A stretch of 6,573 nucleotides of DNA from Burkholderiales bacterium (GTDB lineage Bacteria; Pseudomonadota; Gammaproteobacteria; Burkholderiales; Burkholderiaceae_C): the NCBI GenBank assembly GCA_006227785.1, contig SBFU01000151.1:1-6573 (forward strand). Direction: 5' to 3'. Shown in pieces: positions 1 to 6,573 of this stretch; within the stretch, counting starts at the first letter, position 1; each line of letters starts with the position of its first letter. The translations under genes and the position numbers were made by a program. Below the pieces are notes generated by a model. The model searched no databases and was not told the DNA's origin. It worked only from the letters and a program-made list of their open reading frames with translations.

Positions 1-1092
1 GCTGTTCTCCATCGCCTGCATCAGCATCTTGAGGTTCAGTGTGCCCCGGAAGCCCGCCAGGATGAGGGCGCCCAGAGCACCCATGGCACCACCTTCGGTA
101 GGCGTGGCCCAACCCAGGAAGATGGTGCCCAGCACCAGAAAGATCAGCACCAGCGGAGGAATCAGGGCAAAGGTGACGCGCTCGGTCAGGCGCGAGAACA
201 GGCCGAGCTTGAGAACCTTGTTGATCAGGGCGAGGGTGAAGGCCACAAAGGACCCGACCGAAAGGGACAGGATGAAGATCTCGTCGCGCGGCGCCTCCGC
301 CGTGCGGTTCATGATCGGATTCATGACACTCTCGTGCACCTGGGCCCAGGCCAGGCCGGCCAAGGTCGAGATCGCCAGCAGCACCACCAGCGACTTGTGG
401 CCGCTGGCGCCGCTGGGCTCGCTGTAGACACGTGCCTCGGGCGGCAATGCCGGCACCCAGGAGGGCTTGACGATGGCCACGCCGATCACGAACAGCAGGT
501 ACAGACCCACCAGCATGGCGCCGGGAATGAGTGCCCCGGCGTACATGTCGCCGACCGAACGGCCGAGCTGGTCGGCCAGCACGATCAGCACCAGCGACGG
601 CGGCAGCGCCTGGGCCAAGGTGCCCGAGGCGGTGATGGTGCCGGTGGCGATGGTGCGGTTGTAGCCATAGCGCAGCATGATGGGCAGTGCGATCAGTCCC
701 ATGGAGATCACCGACGCCGCCACGACGCCGGTGGTGGCCGCCAGCAGCGCCCCCACCAGGATGACCGCAATGCCCAGACCACCGCGCACCGGCCCGAACA
801 CCTGGCCGACGGTCTCCAGCAGGTCCTCGGCCATGCGGCTGCGCTCAAGGATGATGCCCATCAGGGTGAAGAACGGAATCGCCAGCAGGGTGTCGTTCTG
901 CATGATGCCGAACACCCGAAGTGGCAGCGCCTGGAACAGGTTGGCCGGGAACAGACCCAGCTCCATGCCGATCAGGCCGAAGAACAGCCCCGTGGCCGAC
1001 AGCGAGAACGCCACCGGGAAGCCCATCAGCAGGAACACCACCAGCCCCACGAACATCAGGGGCACGAAATTGTTGGTCAGGAATTCGATCAT
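1..1092 (-). CDS. dctM: TRAP transporter large permease subunit (DctM family), 3' end outside the window
   Basis: This is the large inner-membrane subunit of a TRAP transporter, the part that moves substrate across the membrane using a sodium or proton gradient. The frame is open for 364 codons from the ATG at 1092 and runs off the left edge with no stop, so the C-terminus is missing. The translation is strongly hydrophobic throughout. Family signatures seen are ATTGVVAAS (about 119-127), SGTLAQALPPSLVLIVLAD (156-174) and GWATPTEGGAMGA (327-339). A less hydrophobic stretch at about 212-272 fits the longer DctM variants that partner TakP/FcbT1-type binding proteins. The start codon overlaps the dctQ stop in an ATGA arrangement, which implies translational coupling; only a weak Shine-Dalgarno is present. 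Family assignment is firm. The substrate cannot be read from this subunit. Confidence 0.93.
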   Translation of the reverse strand, partial: MIEFLTNNFVPLMFVGLVVFLLMGFPVAFSLSATGLFFGLIGMELGLFPANLFQALPLRVFGIMQNDTLLAIPFFTLMGIILERSRMAEDLLETVGQVFGPVRGGLGIAVILVGALLAATTGVVAASVISMGLIALPIMLRYGYNRTIATGTITASGTLAQALPPSLVLIVLADQLGRSVGDMYAGALIPGAMLVGLYLLFVIGVAIVKPSWVPALPPEARVYSEPSGASGHKSLVVLLAISTLAGLAWAQVHESVMNPIMNRTAEAPRDEIFILSLSVGSFVAFTLALINKVLKLGLFSRLTERVTFALIPPLVLIFLVLGTIFLGWATPTEGGAMGALGALILAGFRGTLNLKMLMQAMENS

Positions 1093-1715
1093 GATGCGCT
1101 CGATCCGTTCTTCTTGGCAGCCTCGAGCTCGGCCTTGCGGCGCTCGGCCTCGGCAATGTCCTTGGCCAGCATCTCGGTTTCACTTGGGCCGGTGTGGTCC
1201 AGCGGATCGGCGATATGACCGGTGAGGAACGCGGCCCGCTTGATGAGTTCCGACACCCCCTGGGCGGCCAGCAGGGCAAAGCCTGCCGGAATCAGCAGAT
1301 AGACCGGCCAGCGGATCAGGCCCCCCGCATTGGTCGAGACCTCGCCAGACTCATAGGCAGTGGCAAACAGTGGCCAGCCCAGGCTGATCATCAGGTAGCA
1401 GAGGGGCAGCAGGAAGACGACGATACCGATGATGTCGACCCAGTTGCGCGTGCGCGCGGTGAATCGGCTGGACAGAAAGTCGATGCGCACATGGGCGTTG
1501 CGCAGAAAGGCATAGCCGCCGCCGAGCATGAAGACGGCAGCAAAGAGGTACCACTGGATCTCCAGCCACGCATTGGAGCTGGTGCCGATGGTCTTTCGGA
1601 CGATGGCATTGCCGGCGCTGATCAGGGTGGCCGCGAGAATCATCCACATGGCCAGGTAGCCAATGGCCCGGTTGATACCGTCAATCAGCCGGGTTATCTG
1701 GAGCAGGAAAGGCAT
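1089..1715 (-). CDS. dctQ: TRAP transporter small permease subunit (DctQ family)
   Basis: This 208-residue protein is the small membrane subunit of the TRAP transporter, which associates with DctM in the inner membrane. Four hydrophobic segments are visible at about 18-38, 50-70, 92-112 and 133-155, the usual DctQ topology. The conserved EIQWY (52-56) and NAHVRIDFL (73-81) blocks typical of DctQ proteins are present. The C-terminus (about 178-203) is a charged Glu/Lys/Ala-rich segment, probably a cytoplasmic helix, and makes the protein somewhat long for the family. The ATG at 1715 has a modest GGGGA Shine-Dalgarno seven bases upstream; another ATG 14 bases further up is out of frame. Its stop overlaps the dctM start by four bases. 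It is separated from dctP by 151 bases containing a terminator hairpin. Confidence 0.93.
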   Translation of the reverse strand: MPFLLQITRLIDGINRAIGYLAMWMILAATLISAGNAIVRKTIGTSSNAWLEIQWYLFAAVFMLGGGYAFLRNAHVRIDFLSSRFTARTRNWVDIIGIVVFLLPLCYLMISLGWPLFATAYESGEVSTNAGGLIRWPVYLLIPAGFALLAAQGVSELIKRAAFLTGHIADPLDHTGPSETEMLAKDIAEAERRKAELEAAKKNGSSAS

Positions 1716-1797
1716 AGAGGAGTCCCCATGGCACTGGGTTGGGAGAACAGACCGGGAGTCTAGCGGGCGCCGACGCTGGCAGCTGTGGGCAAGCTGA

Positions 1798-1856
1798 CGC
1801 CCCGACAGGGTCGCCCGAGCAAAAAACCCCGCGTGGGCGGGGTCTCTTGCGGGGCG
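1798..1856 (-). repeat. Nested inverted repeats around the dctP terminator
   Basis: An outer 7-base inverted repeat (CGCCCCG at 1798-1804 against CGGGGCG at 1850-1856) brackets the inner terminator stem (1826-1832 with 1837-1843). On the minus-strand RNA, the 5' outer arm can pair with its 3' partner, or through GCCCCGC (with one G-U pair) with the 3' arm of the terminator. Two partly exclusive folds are therefore possible. Whether this has a regulatory role or is only a consequence of high GC is unknown. The pairings are read by eye with no energy calculation. Confidence 0.45.
1820..1843 (-). terminator. Intrinsic terminator after dctP, upstream of dctQM
   Basis: Read on the minus strand, a perfect 7-bp stem ACCCCGC/GCGGGGT with a 4-base loop (CCAC) is followed at once by a T-run (the A-run 1821-1826 on the plus strand). 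It begins 24 bases beyond the dctP stop codon. This is a textbook Rho-independent terminator shape. Its position inside the TRAP gene cluster suggests that only part of the transcription reaches dctQM, giving excess binding protein over membrane subunits. That last point is inference. Confidence 0.8.
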
Positions 1857-1866
1857 ACGGTCCCGA

Positions 1867-2946
<1,080 letters not shown>

Positions 2947-2955
2947 GTTGATTGA

Positions 2956-2959
2956 CTCC
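2956..2959 (-). promoter_or_regulatory. Ribosome binding site of dctP
   Basis: GGAG on the minus strand lies nine bases before the ATG at 2946. It is the clearest Shine-Dalgarno in the TRAP cluster and fixes the start that gives the intact signal peptide. Confidence 0.7.
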
Positions 2960-3022
2960 GTGGTTGTGAGTGAACTACGCCGCCACCCTGGGGAGACGGT
3001 TGACTACTGAACAGTCCGGGTC

Positions 3023-3028
3023 ATTGTA
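3023..3028 (-). promoter_or_regulatory. Candidate -10 element for dctP
   Basis: TACAAT on the minus strand, one base from the sigma-70 consensus, would give a leader of about 70 bases before dctP. No convincing -35 lies 16-18 bases upstream, so an activator would be needed if this is the promoter. The 242-base gap after dxs makes a separate dctP promoter likely somewhere here. Confidence 0.35.
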
Positions 3029-3068
3029 GGAAGGCGGGCAACCCGTCCCTTGGGGGTTTTCCCTCGTT

Positions 3069-3079
3069 GAAGGGCCTTC
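3069..3079. repeat. Short palindrome upstream of dctP
   Basis: GAAGG-G-CCTTC is an 11-base palindrome with one central base, about 40 bases upstream of the candidate dctP -10. It could be half of a regulator site or chance; nothing in the window identifies a regulator. Confidence 0.3.
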
Positions 3080-3093
3080 CGGGCACGGTGTTC

Positions 3094-3113
3094 AGCTTGA
3101 TGCAAGCTTCATC
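3094..3113. repeat. Inverted repeat upstream of dctP, possible operator
   Basis: AGCTTG-ATG-CAAGCT (3094-3108) is a perfect 6+6 inverted repeat with a 3-base spacer. It overlaps a second near-palindrome, GATGCAAGCTTCATC (3099-3113). It lies 66 bases upstream of the candidate -10, a usual distance for an activator site. No T-run follows it on either strand, so it is not a terminator for dxs. The rest of 2947-3188 shows no gene, and no clear intrinsic terminator after dxs. Confidence 0.4.
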
Positions 3114-3188
3114 GGGCGTGCCTGCAATTGGCGTCAACCAGGCCATGAAATTTTTTGCACACGGCTGGCAGCCGGGCCACCGGCGGTC

Positions 3189-5084
3189 TCAGGCGACCGA
3201 TTTCAAACCCGCCACGGGTTCGAGATGACCGGCCAGTCGCTGCCGGATGGCCTGCTCGATGCCAGGGGCATCCAGCCCTTGCAGCGACAGCAGTTTGCCC
3301 GGGTCACCGTGTTCGATGAAGCGGTCGGGCAACCCCAGTGTCAGCACCGGCATGACCAGACCCTCCGCCTGCAGGGCCTCCAGCACCGCCGAGCCGGCTC
3401 CTCCCATGACGCAGCCTTCCTCGACCGTCACCAGGGCCGAGTGGCTGCTGGCCAGTTCCTTGAGAAGGCTCAGGTCCAGGGGTTTGGCCCAGCGCATGTT
3501 GGCCACCGTCGCGCCCAGCGCCTGCCCCACCTGCAGGGCCGGATACAGCAGGGTGCCGAAGGCGAGAATGGCCACCCCGCGACCGCGGTGCCGCACCTCG
3601 CCCTTGCCGAAGGGCAGTCCTTCCAGATGGGTGGGCACCACGGCGCCCACACCGGCACCACGCGGGTAGCGCACGGCCACCGGGTGGTTCTGGGCGTGCG
3701 CGGTGGACAGCAGCTGGCGTGTCTCGGCCTCGTCGGCCGGGCAGGCCACCGACAGGTTGGGGATGCAGCGCAGGTAGGCGATGTCGTAGGCGCCCGCGTG
3801 GGTGGCACCGTCAGCCCCCACCAGGCCCGCCCGGTCGAGAGCAAACACCATGGGCAGGTTCTGCAGGGCCACGTCGTGGATGAGCTGGTCGTATCCACGC
3901 TGCAGAAAGGTCGAATAGATGGCCACCACCGGCTTCATGCCCTCGCAGGCCAGACCGGCCGCAAAGGTCACCGCATGCTGCTCGGCAATGCCGACATCGA
4001 AGTAGCGACCGGGAAAGCGTTTGTGAAACTCCACCATGCCCGAACCTTCGCGCATGGCGGGGGTGATGCCCACCAGACGCGGATCGGCATCGGCCATGTC
4101 GCACAACCACTGGCCGAACACCTGGGTGAAGGTGGGCTTTGGCGGTGTCTCGGGCTTGACCAGACCGATCGACGGATCGAACTTGCCTGGCCCGTGGTAG
4201 GCGATGGGATCGGCTTCGGCCAGCTTGTAGCCCTGCCCCTTCTTGGTCACGACATGCAGGAACTGTGGTCCATCGCCGTTGTCCAGCAGCTGGCGGATGT
4301 TCTCCAGGGTGGGCACCAGCGAATCGAGGTCATGACCATCGATGGGGCCGACGTAGTTGAAGCCGAATTTCTCGAACAGGGTGGCCGGCACCACCATGCC
4401 CTTGGCATGCTCCTCCAGGCGCTTGGCCAGCTCGAACAGGGGCGGAGCGCCCTTGAGCACGGTCTTGCCGACGTTTTTGGCGGCGGAATAGAACTGGCCG
4501 CTCATGAGCTGGGCCAGGTAACGGTTGAGCGCACCCACAGGGGGCGAGATCGACATGTCGTTGTCGTTGAGCACCACCAGCAGGCGACCGTCTTCGACGC
4601 CGGCATTGTTCAAGGCCTCAAAGGCCATGCCGGCGGTCATGGCGCCGTCGCCGATGATCGCCACGGCATGCCGGCTCTCGCCCTTCATCCGGGCGGCCAG
4701 CGCCATGCCCAGCGCCGCCGAGATGCTGGTTGACGAATGCGCGGTTCCGAAGGTGTCGTAGTCGCTCTCGTCGCGCCGGGGGAAACCGCTGATGCCGCCC
4801 AGTTGCCTCAGCGTATGCATGCGGTCGCGGCGGCCAGTCAGGATCTTGTGCGGGTAGGTCTGGTGACCCACATCCCAGACCAGGCGGTCTTCCGGGGTGT
4901 TGAAGACATAGTGCAAGGCCACCGTGAGTTCGACGGTACCCAGGTTGGAGCTGAGGTGCCCGCCCGTTCGAGAGACACTGTCCAGCAGGTACTGCCGCAA
5001 TTCGGTGGCCAGCTGCGGCAGTTGCTGGCGGGTCAGGCGGCGCAGGTCGGCCGGTGAGTCGATTTGGGTCAGCAGGGAGCTCAT
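3189..5084 (-). CDS. dxs: 1-deoxy-D-xylulose-5-phosphate synthase
   Basis: DXS is the thiamine-diphosphate enzyme that condenses pyruvate with glyceraldehyde 3-phosphate, releasing CO2, to start the MEP pathway to isoprenoids and also supply thiamine and pyridoxal synthesis. At 631 residues it is close to the E. coli enzyme (620). Key residues are visible: His43 in GGHLSSNLG, His74 in [10 protein letters not shown], the cofactor/Mg motif GDGAMTAGM (145-153) with Asn175 in [10 protein letters not shown], His297 in AYHGPG, catalytic Glu368 in [13 protein letters not shown], Tyr390, Arg418 in [10 protein letters not shown], and Asp425/His429 in the GADGATHAG block. The C-terminal transketolase domain (about 495-625) is complete. 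The ATG at 5084 lies 29 bases after the ispA stop, with only a weak GAGA site, so it is probably read from the xseB-ispA transcript. Nothing is truncated or frameshifted. Antisense open frames across it are coding shadows. Confidence 0.98.
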   Translation of the reverse strand: MSSLLTQIDSPADLRRLTRQQLPQLATELRQYLLDSVSRTGGHLSSNLGTVELTVALHYVFNTPEDRLVWDVGHQTYPHKILTGRRDRMHTLRQLGGISGFPRRDESDYDTFGTAHSSTSISAALGMALAARMKGESRHAVAIIGDGAMTAGMAFEALNNAGVEDGRLLVVLNDNDMSISPPVGALNRYLAQLMSGQFYSAAKNVGKTVLKGAPPLFELAKRLEEHAKGMVVPATLFEKFGFNYVGPIDGHDLDSLVPTLENIRQLLDNGDGPQFLHVVTKKGQGYKLAEADPIAYHGPGKFDPSIGLVKPETPPKPTFTQVFGQWLCDMADADPRLVGITPAMREGSGMVEFHKRFPGRYFDVGIAEQHAVTFAAGLACEGMKPVVAIYSTFLQRGYDQLIHDVALQNLPMVFALDRAGLVGADGATHAGAYDIAYLRCIPNLSVACPADEAETRQLLSTAHAQNHPVAVRYPRGAGVGAVVPTHLEGLPFGKGEVRHRGRGVAILAFGTLLYPALQVGQALGATVANMRWAKPLDLSLLKELASSHSALVTVEEGCVMGGAGSAVLEALQAEGLVMPVLTLGLPDRFIEHGDPGKLLSLQGLDAPGIEQAIRQRLAGHLEPVAGLKSVA

Positions 5085-5113
5085 GGATGGTTCTCGCGGT
5101 CGGCGGGCCGGTA

Positions 5114-6046
5114 TCAGGAGGACCTGCGCCCGACCCAGTCGGCCAGACCGTGCAGGATATCCCGGTTGGCGATCCGGCTCAAGCGCAGGGCTTCATGGGC
5201 CTGCATCAGCACCTCGTCGGCATAGGCCTGGGCCCGGTCCAGTCCCATGAGGGAAACAAAGGTGGGTTTGTCGCTGGCGGCGTCTTTGCCCGCGGTCTTG
5301 CCCAGCGTGACCGAATCGGCGGTCACATCCAGGATGTCGTCCACCACCTGGAAGGCCAGGCCCAGCGCGGCGCCAAAGCGGTCCAGCTGCTCCCAGGTGT
5401 TGCCGTCGGCCTCACCGGTGGCGGCACCCATGAGCACACTGGCTCTGAGCAGCGCGCCGGTCTTGCGGCGGTGCATGGCCTCCAGCGCAGGCAAGGCCAG
5501 CTTGTGACCGACACTGGCGAGGTCGACCGCCTGGCCGCCGGCCATGCCATCGGCACCCGCAGCGCCAGCCAGCAGGCGGCACAGGCGGACCGCCATGGCC
5601 GGCGGCACCACATGGGCCTCGGGTGCCAGCAGCTCGAACGCCAGCGCCTGCAAGGCATCGCCGGCCAGCAAGGCCTGAGCCTCGCCGAAGCGCACGTGGA
5701 CCGTCGGCTTGCCGCGTCTGAGGACATCGTTGTCCATGCAGGGCATGTCGTCGTGCACAAGGGAATAGGCGTGGATCAGCTCGGTCGCGCAGGCCGCCCG
5801 CATGGCGGCTTCCGGGTGCCCACTCAGCGCTTCTGAAGTGGCCAGCACCAGCAGTGGGCGAAGGCGCTTGCCACCGTCGAGCACGGCGTAACGCATGGCC
5901 TCACCCAGTCCCGCGGGGGCATCGCCACGCACCCAATCGGAGAGGGCCTGTTCAACCGCCTGCTGCTGACGGGATCGCCAGACCTCCAGAGTCTGGCCGC
6001 TGCGCACGGGAAAGGAGTTGTCGGGGATGGTCAAGCGGGGTCCCAT
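5114..6046 (-). CDS. ispA: Polyprenyl synthetase, farnesyl diphosphate synthase type
   Basis: This 310-residue cytosolic enzyme joins isopentenyl diphosphate units to allylic diphosphates, most likely making farnesyl diphosphate (C15) for ubiquinone and undecaprenyl precursors. Family motifs in order are GGKRLRP (58-64), the first aspartate-rich motif DDMPCMD (99-105) followed by [21 protein letters not shown] (129-140), GGQAVDL (170-176), RRKTGALL (193-200), and the second aspartate-rich motif FQVVDDILD (232-240). The two extra residues inside the first motif are characteristic of bacterial short-chain (FPP/GPP) synthases, so a long-chain product is unlikely, though GPP or GGPP is not excluded. 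The start at 6046 is supported by a GAGG site seven bases upstream and lies 13 bases inside the end of xseB, giving a 16-base gene overlap. The N-terminus of about 20 residues before the first helix is slightly longer than in E. coli IspA. Confidence 0.96.
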   Translation of the reverse strand: MGPRLTIPDNSFPVRSGQTLEVWRSRQQQAVEQALSDWVRGDAPAGLGEAMRYAVLDGGKRLRPLLVLATSEALSGHPEAAMRAACATELIHAYSLVHDDMPCMDNDVLRRGKPTVHVRFGEAQALLAGDALQALAFELLAPEAHVVPPAMAVRLCRLLAGAAGADGMAGGQAVDLASVGHKLALPALEAMHRRKTGALLRASVLMGAATGEADGNTWEQLDRFGAALGLAFQVVDDILDVTADSVTLGKTAGKDAASDKPTFVSLMGLDRAQAYADEVLMQAHEALRLSRIANRDILHGLADWVGRRSS

Positions 6047-6300
6047 GGTTTGGCCTCGCCGCCCTCCAGCACGCGGATCTGCTGTTCGACCGCTTCAAGA
6101 CGCCCGCGGCAGAAAGCCAGCAGGCGGGCGCCACGCTGGTAGTGGTCCAGCAGCTGATCGAGAGGCAACTGACCCGCATCCAGCTGGGCCACCAGCCGCT
6201 CCAGCTCGGCCAGGGCGTCTTCGTAGGTGGCCGGCAGATCGGCTTCATCGGCGGGGCGCGCCACGTTGCGAGCCGGCTTGGCGGTCTGGGCAGGGGGCAT
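6031..6300 (-). CDS. xseB: Exodeoxyribonuclease VII small subunit
   Basis: XseB is the small helical subunit that binds several-fold to XseA to form exonuclease VII, a single-strand DNA nuclease used in repair. The 89-residue product from the ATG at 6300 shows the whole family core: [32 protein letters not shown] and the helix ending in [15 protein letters not shown] (about 25-78). A variable Pro/Ala-rich N-terminal tail of about 24 residues precedes it. The frame stays open upstream to a TTG at 6432, but that extension has no family resemblance and crosses a candidate -10, so it is not used here. There is no obvious Shine-Dalgarno before 6300, which leaves the exact start uncertain. The stop lies within the start region of ispA. 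xseA is not in the window, as is usual since the two genes are often unlinked. Confidence 0.93.
   Translation of the reverse strand: MPPAQTAKPARNVARPADEADLPATYEDALAELERLVAQLDAGQLPLDQLLDHYQRGARLLAFCRGRLEAVEQQIRVLEGGEAKPWDPA
6054..6057 (-). promoter_or_regulatory. Ribosome binding site of ispA, inside xseB
   Basis: GAGG on the minus strand ends seven bases before the ispA ATG at 6046 and lies in the last xseB codons. It decides the ispA start and implies that ribosomes finishing xseB help to start ispA. Confidence 0.65.
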
Positions 6301-6370
6301 GAGTGAGGGGGCGTGTAGCCCGGGTATGGGCAGGGAGTCCTCGGCGGGCCTCCCCTGACAGCAAGCCCTG

Positions 6371-6376
6371 ATTTTA
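6371..6376 (-). promoter_or_regulatory. Candidate -10 of the xseB-ispA-dxs operon
   Basis: TAAAAT on the minus strand would place the transcript start about 65 bases before the xseB ATG. The nearest -35-like hexamer, TTGCCC, is only 14 bases upstream, which is too close for a good sigma-70 match. It is the best candidate in the short gap but remains weak. Confidence 0.35.
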
Positions 6377-6427
6377 CAGCCGGTCCAAGCGGGCAACCAG
6401 CGCACGGCACCGGTTTTGCCCACGGGG

Positions 6428-6433
6428 TACAAT
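6428..6433 (+). promoter_or_regulatory. Candidate -10 of a divergent plus-strand transcript
   Basis: TACAAT lies 52 bases from the minus-strand candidate -10 and points the other way. No good -35 is seen 16-18 bases upstream. A start about seven bases downstream, near 6440, would lie at the edge of a T7 run. Confidence 0.45.
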
Positions 6434-6488
6434 CGCGCCTCTTTTTTTCTTGTTCAACTGACGGGCCTCACACGCCCGGAGGGACGCA

Positions 6489-6542
6489 GCACTTCACCCT
6501 TCCCGCGCAGATCGTTCACTCGCTAAGCGCTTCACCCTGCCC
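6489..6542 (+). repeat. 16-base direct repeat in the plus-strand leader
   Basis: GCACTTCACCCTTCCC (6489-6504) and GCGCTTCACCCTGCCC (6527-6542) match at 14 of 16 positions with a period of 38 bases. A partial third echo, GTTCACTCG, lies between them. The repeats are C/T-rich and mostly outside the hairpins. Confidence 0.6.
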
Positions 6543-6566
6543 CTTCATAGGGGGAGTCTTTAGGTC

Positions 6567-6570
6567 AGGA
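6567..6570 (+). promoter_or_regulatory. Possible ribosome binding site at the right edge
   Basis: AGGA lies three bases from the window end. If used, the start codon is within roughly the next ten bases outside the window. It also sits in a small GGTC-AG-GACC inverted repeat (6563-6572) that could partly hide it in RNA. Confidence 0.35.
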
Positions 6571-6573
6571 CCA

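Larger units (their letters stand above)
6434..6573 (+). other. Probable 5' leader of a plus-strand gene starting beyond the window
   Basis: These 140 bases contain no ATG on the plus strand and no coding frame that can be supported. Visible elements are a pyrimidine tract with seven T (6442-6448), a hairpin CGGGC/GCCCG with a 7-base loop (6462-6478), a 16-base direct repeat, a second hairpin CCCCT/AGGGG with a 4-base loop (6540-6553), and an AGGA at 6567-6570. The last would be a Shine-Dalgarno for a start codon just past 6573. No riboswitch or RNA family was recognised by eye. The product of the downstream gene cannot be known from this sequence. Confidence 0.5.

Noticed and set aside
334..1218. 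294-codon plus-strand open frame across dctM and the end of dctQ
   Set aside because: Very His/Gln/Arg-rich low-complexity product with no domain. The minus strand here encodes clear DctM and DctQ membrane proteins.
3099..3127. Sigma-54-like elements (GGCACG and TTGCAT) on the minus strand upstream of dctP
   Set aside because: The spacing between the GG and GC pairs does not fit the fixed -24/-12 distance of sigma-54 promoters.
3136..3175. Hairpin CGGCT/AGCCG near a T6 run after dxs as a terminator
   Set aside because: On the minus strand the run following the hairpin is A, not T, and the stem is only five pairs, so it does not work as an intrinsic terminator for dxs.
3225..4733. 502-codon open frame on the plus strand, antisense to dxs
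   Set aside because: Its product is Gly/His/Gln/Ala-rich with no family motif, and it lies fully opposite an unmistakable dxs. Long antisense frames are expected in GC-rich genes.
5054..5836. 260-codon plus-strand open frame opposite ispA
   Set aside because: It is antisense to the catalytic motifs of IspA, with shadow-like composition and no recognised family.
6301..6432. N-terminal extension of xseB to a TTG start
   Set aside because: The extra 44 residues have no resemblance to XseB, which is normally about 80-90 residues, and the extension would cross the candidate operon promoter.
6550..6573. Resemblance to signal recognition particle RNA (GGTCAGG near a G-run)
   Set aside because: Only a short match at the window edge. 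The expected GGAAG loop that follows lies outside, the spacing from the G-run is wrong for 4.5S RNA, and an AGGA ribosome site explains the end equally well.

Overview
The window looks like ordinary chromosome from a GC-rich betaproteobacterium, most likely Burkholderiales and probably Comamonadaceae. This rests on the xseB-ispA-dxs order, the protein style, and the TakP-type TRAP transporter. It is a judgement by eye, not a database result. Every complete gene lies on the minus strand, so transcription runs from high to low coordinates. No mobile element, tRNA, rRNA or CRISPR array is visible.

Region by region, following minus-strand transcription: (1) 6031-6300 encodes XseB, the small subunit of exodeoxyribonuclease VII. 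(2) 5114-6046 encodes IspA, a farnesyl-diphosphate-type prenyl synthase, which overlaps xseB by 16 bases. (3) 3189-5084 encodes DXS, the first enzyme of the MEP isoprenoid pathway, 29 bases after ispA. (4) 2947-3188 is a non-coding gap with inverted repeats and a possible promoter. (5) 1867-2946, 1089-1715 and 1-1092 encode the three parts of a TRAP transporter: periplasmic binding protein, small membrane subunit, and large membrane subunit cut by the window edge. An intrinsic terminator hairpin sits between the binding-protein gene and the two membrane genes.

The genes form two functional groups. XseB-IspA-DXS is a compact operon in which DXS makes 1-deoxy-xylulose 5-phosphate from pyruvate and glyceraldehyde 3-phosphate, and IspA condenses the resulting C5 units to farnesyl diphosphate. 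The TRAP system resembles TakP transporters, which bind 2-oxoacids together with a metal ion; all four metal-site residues I recall for TakP are present.

At the right end, 6301-6573, a divergent control region carries candidate promoters for both directions. On the plus strand a leader of about 130 bases, with hairpins, a 16-base direct repeat and a T7 run at the likely transcription start, leads to a gene that must begin just past position 6573. I see no clear new system here. The most unusual items are the terminator arrangement inside the TRAP operon and this plus-strand leader.
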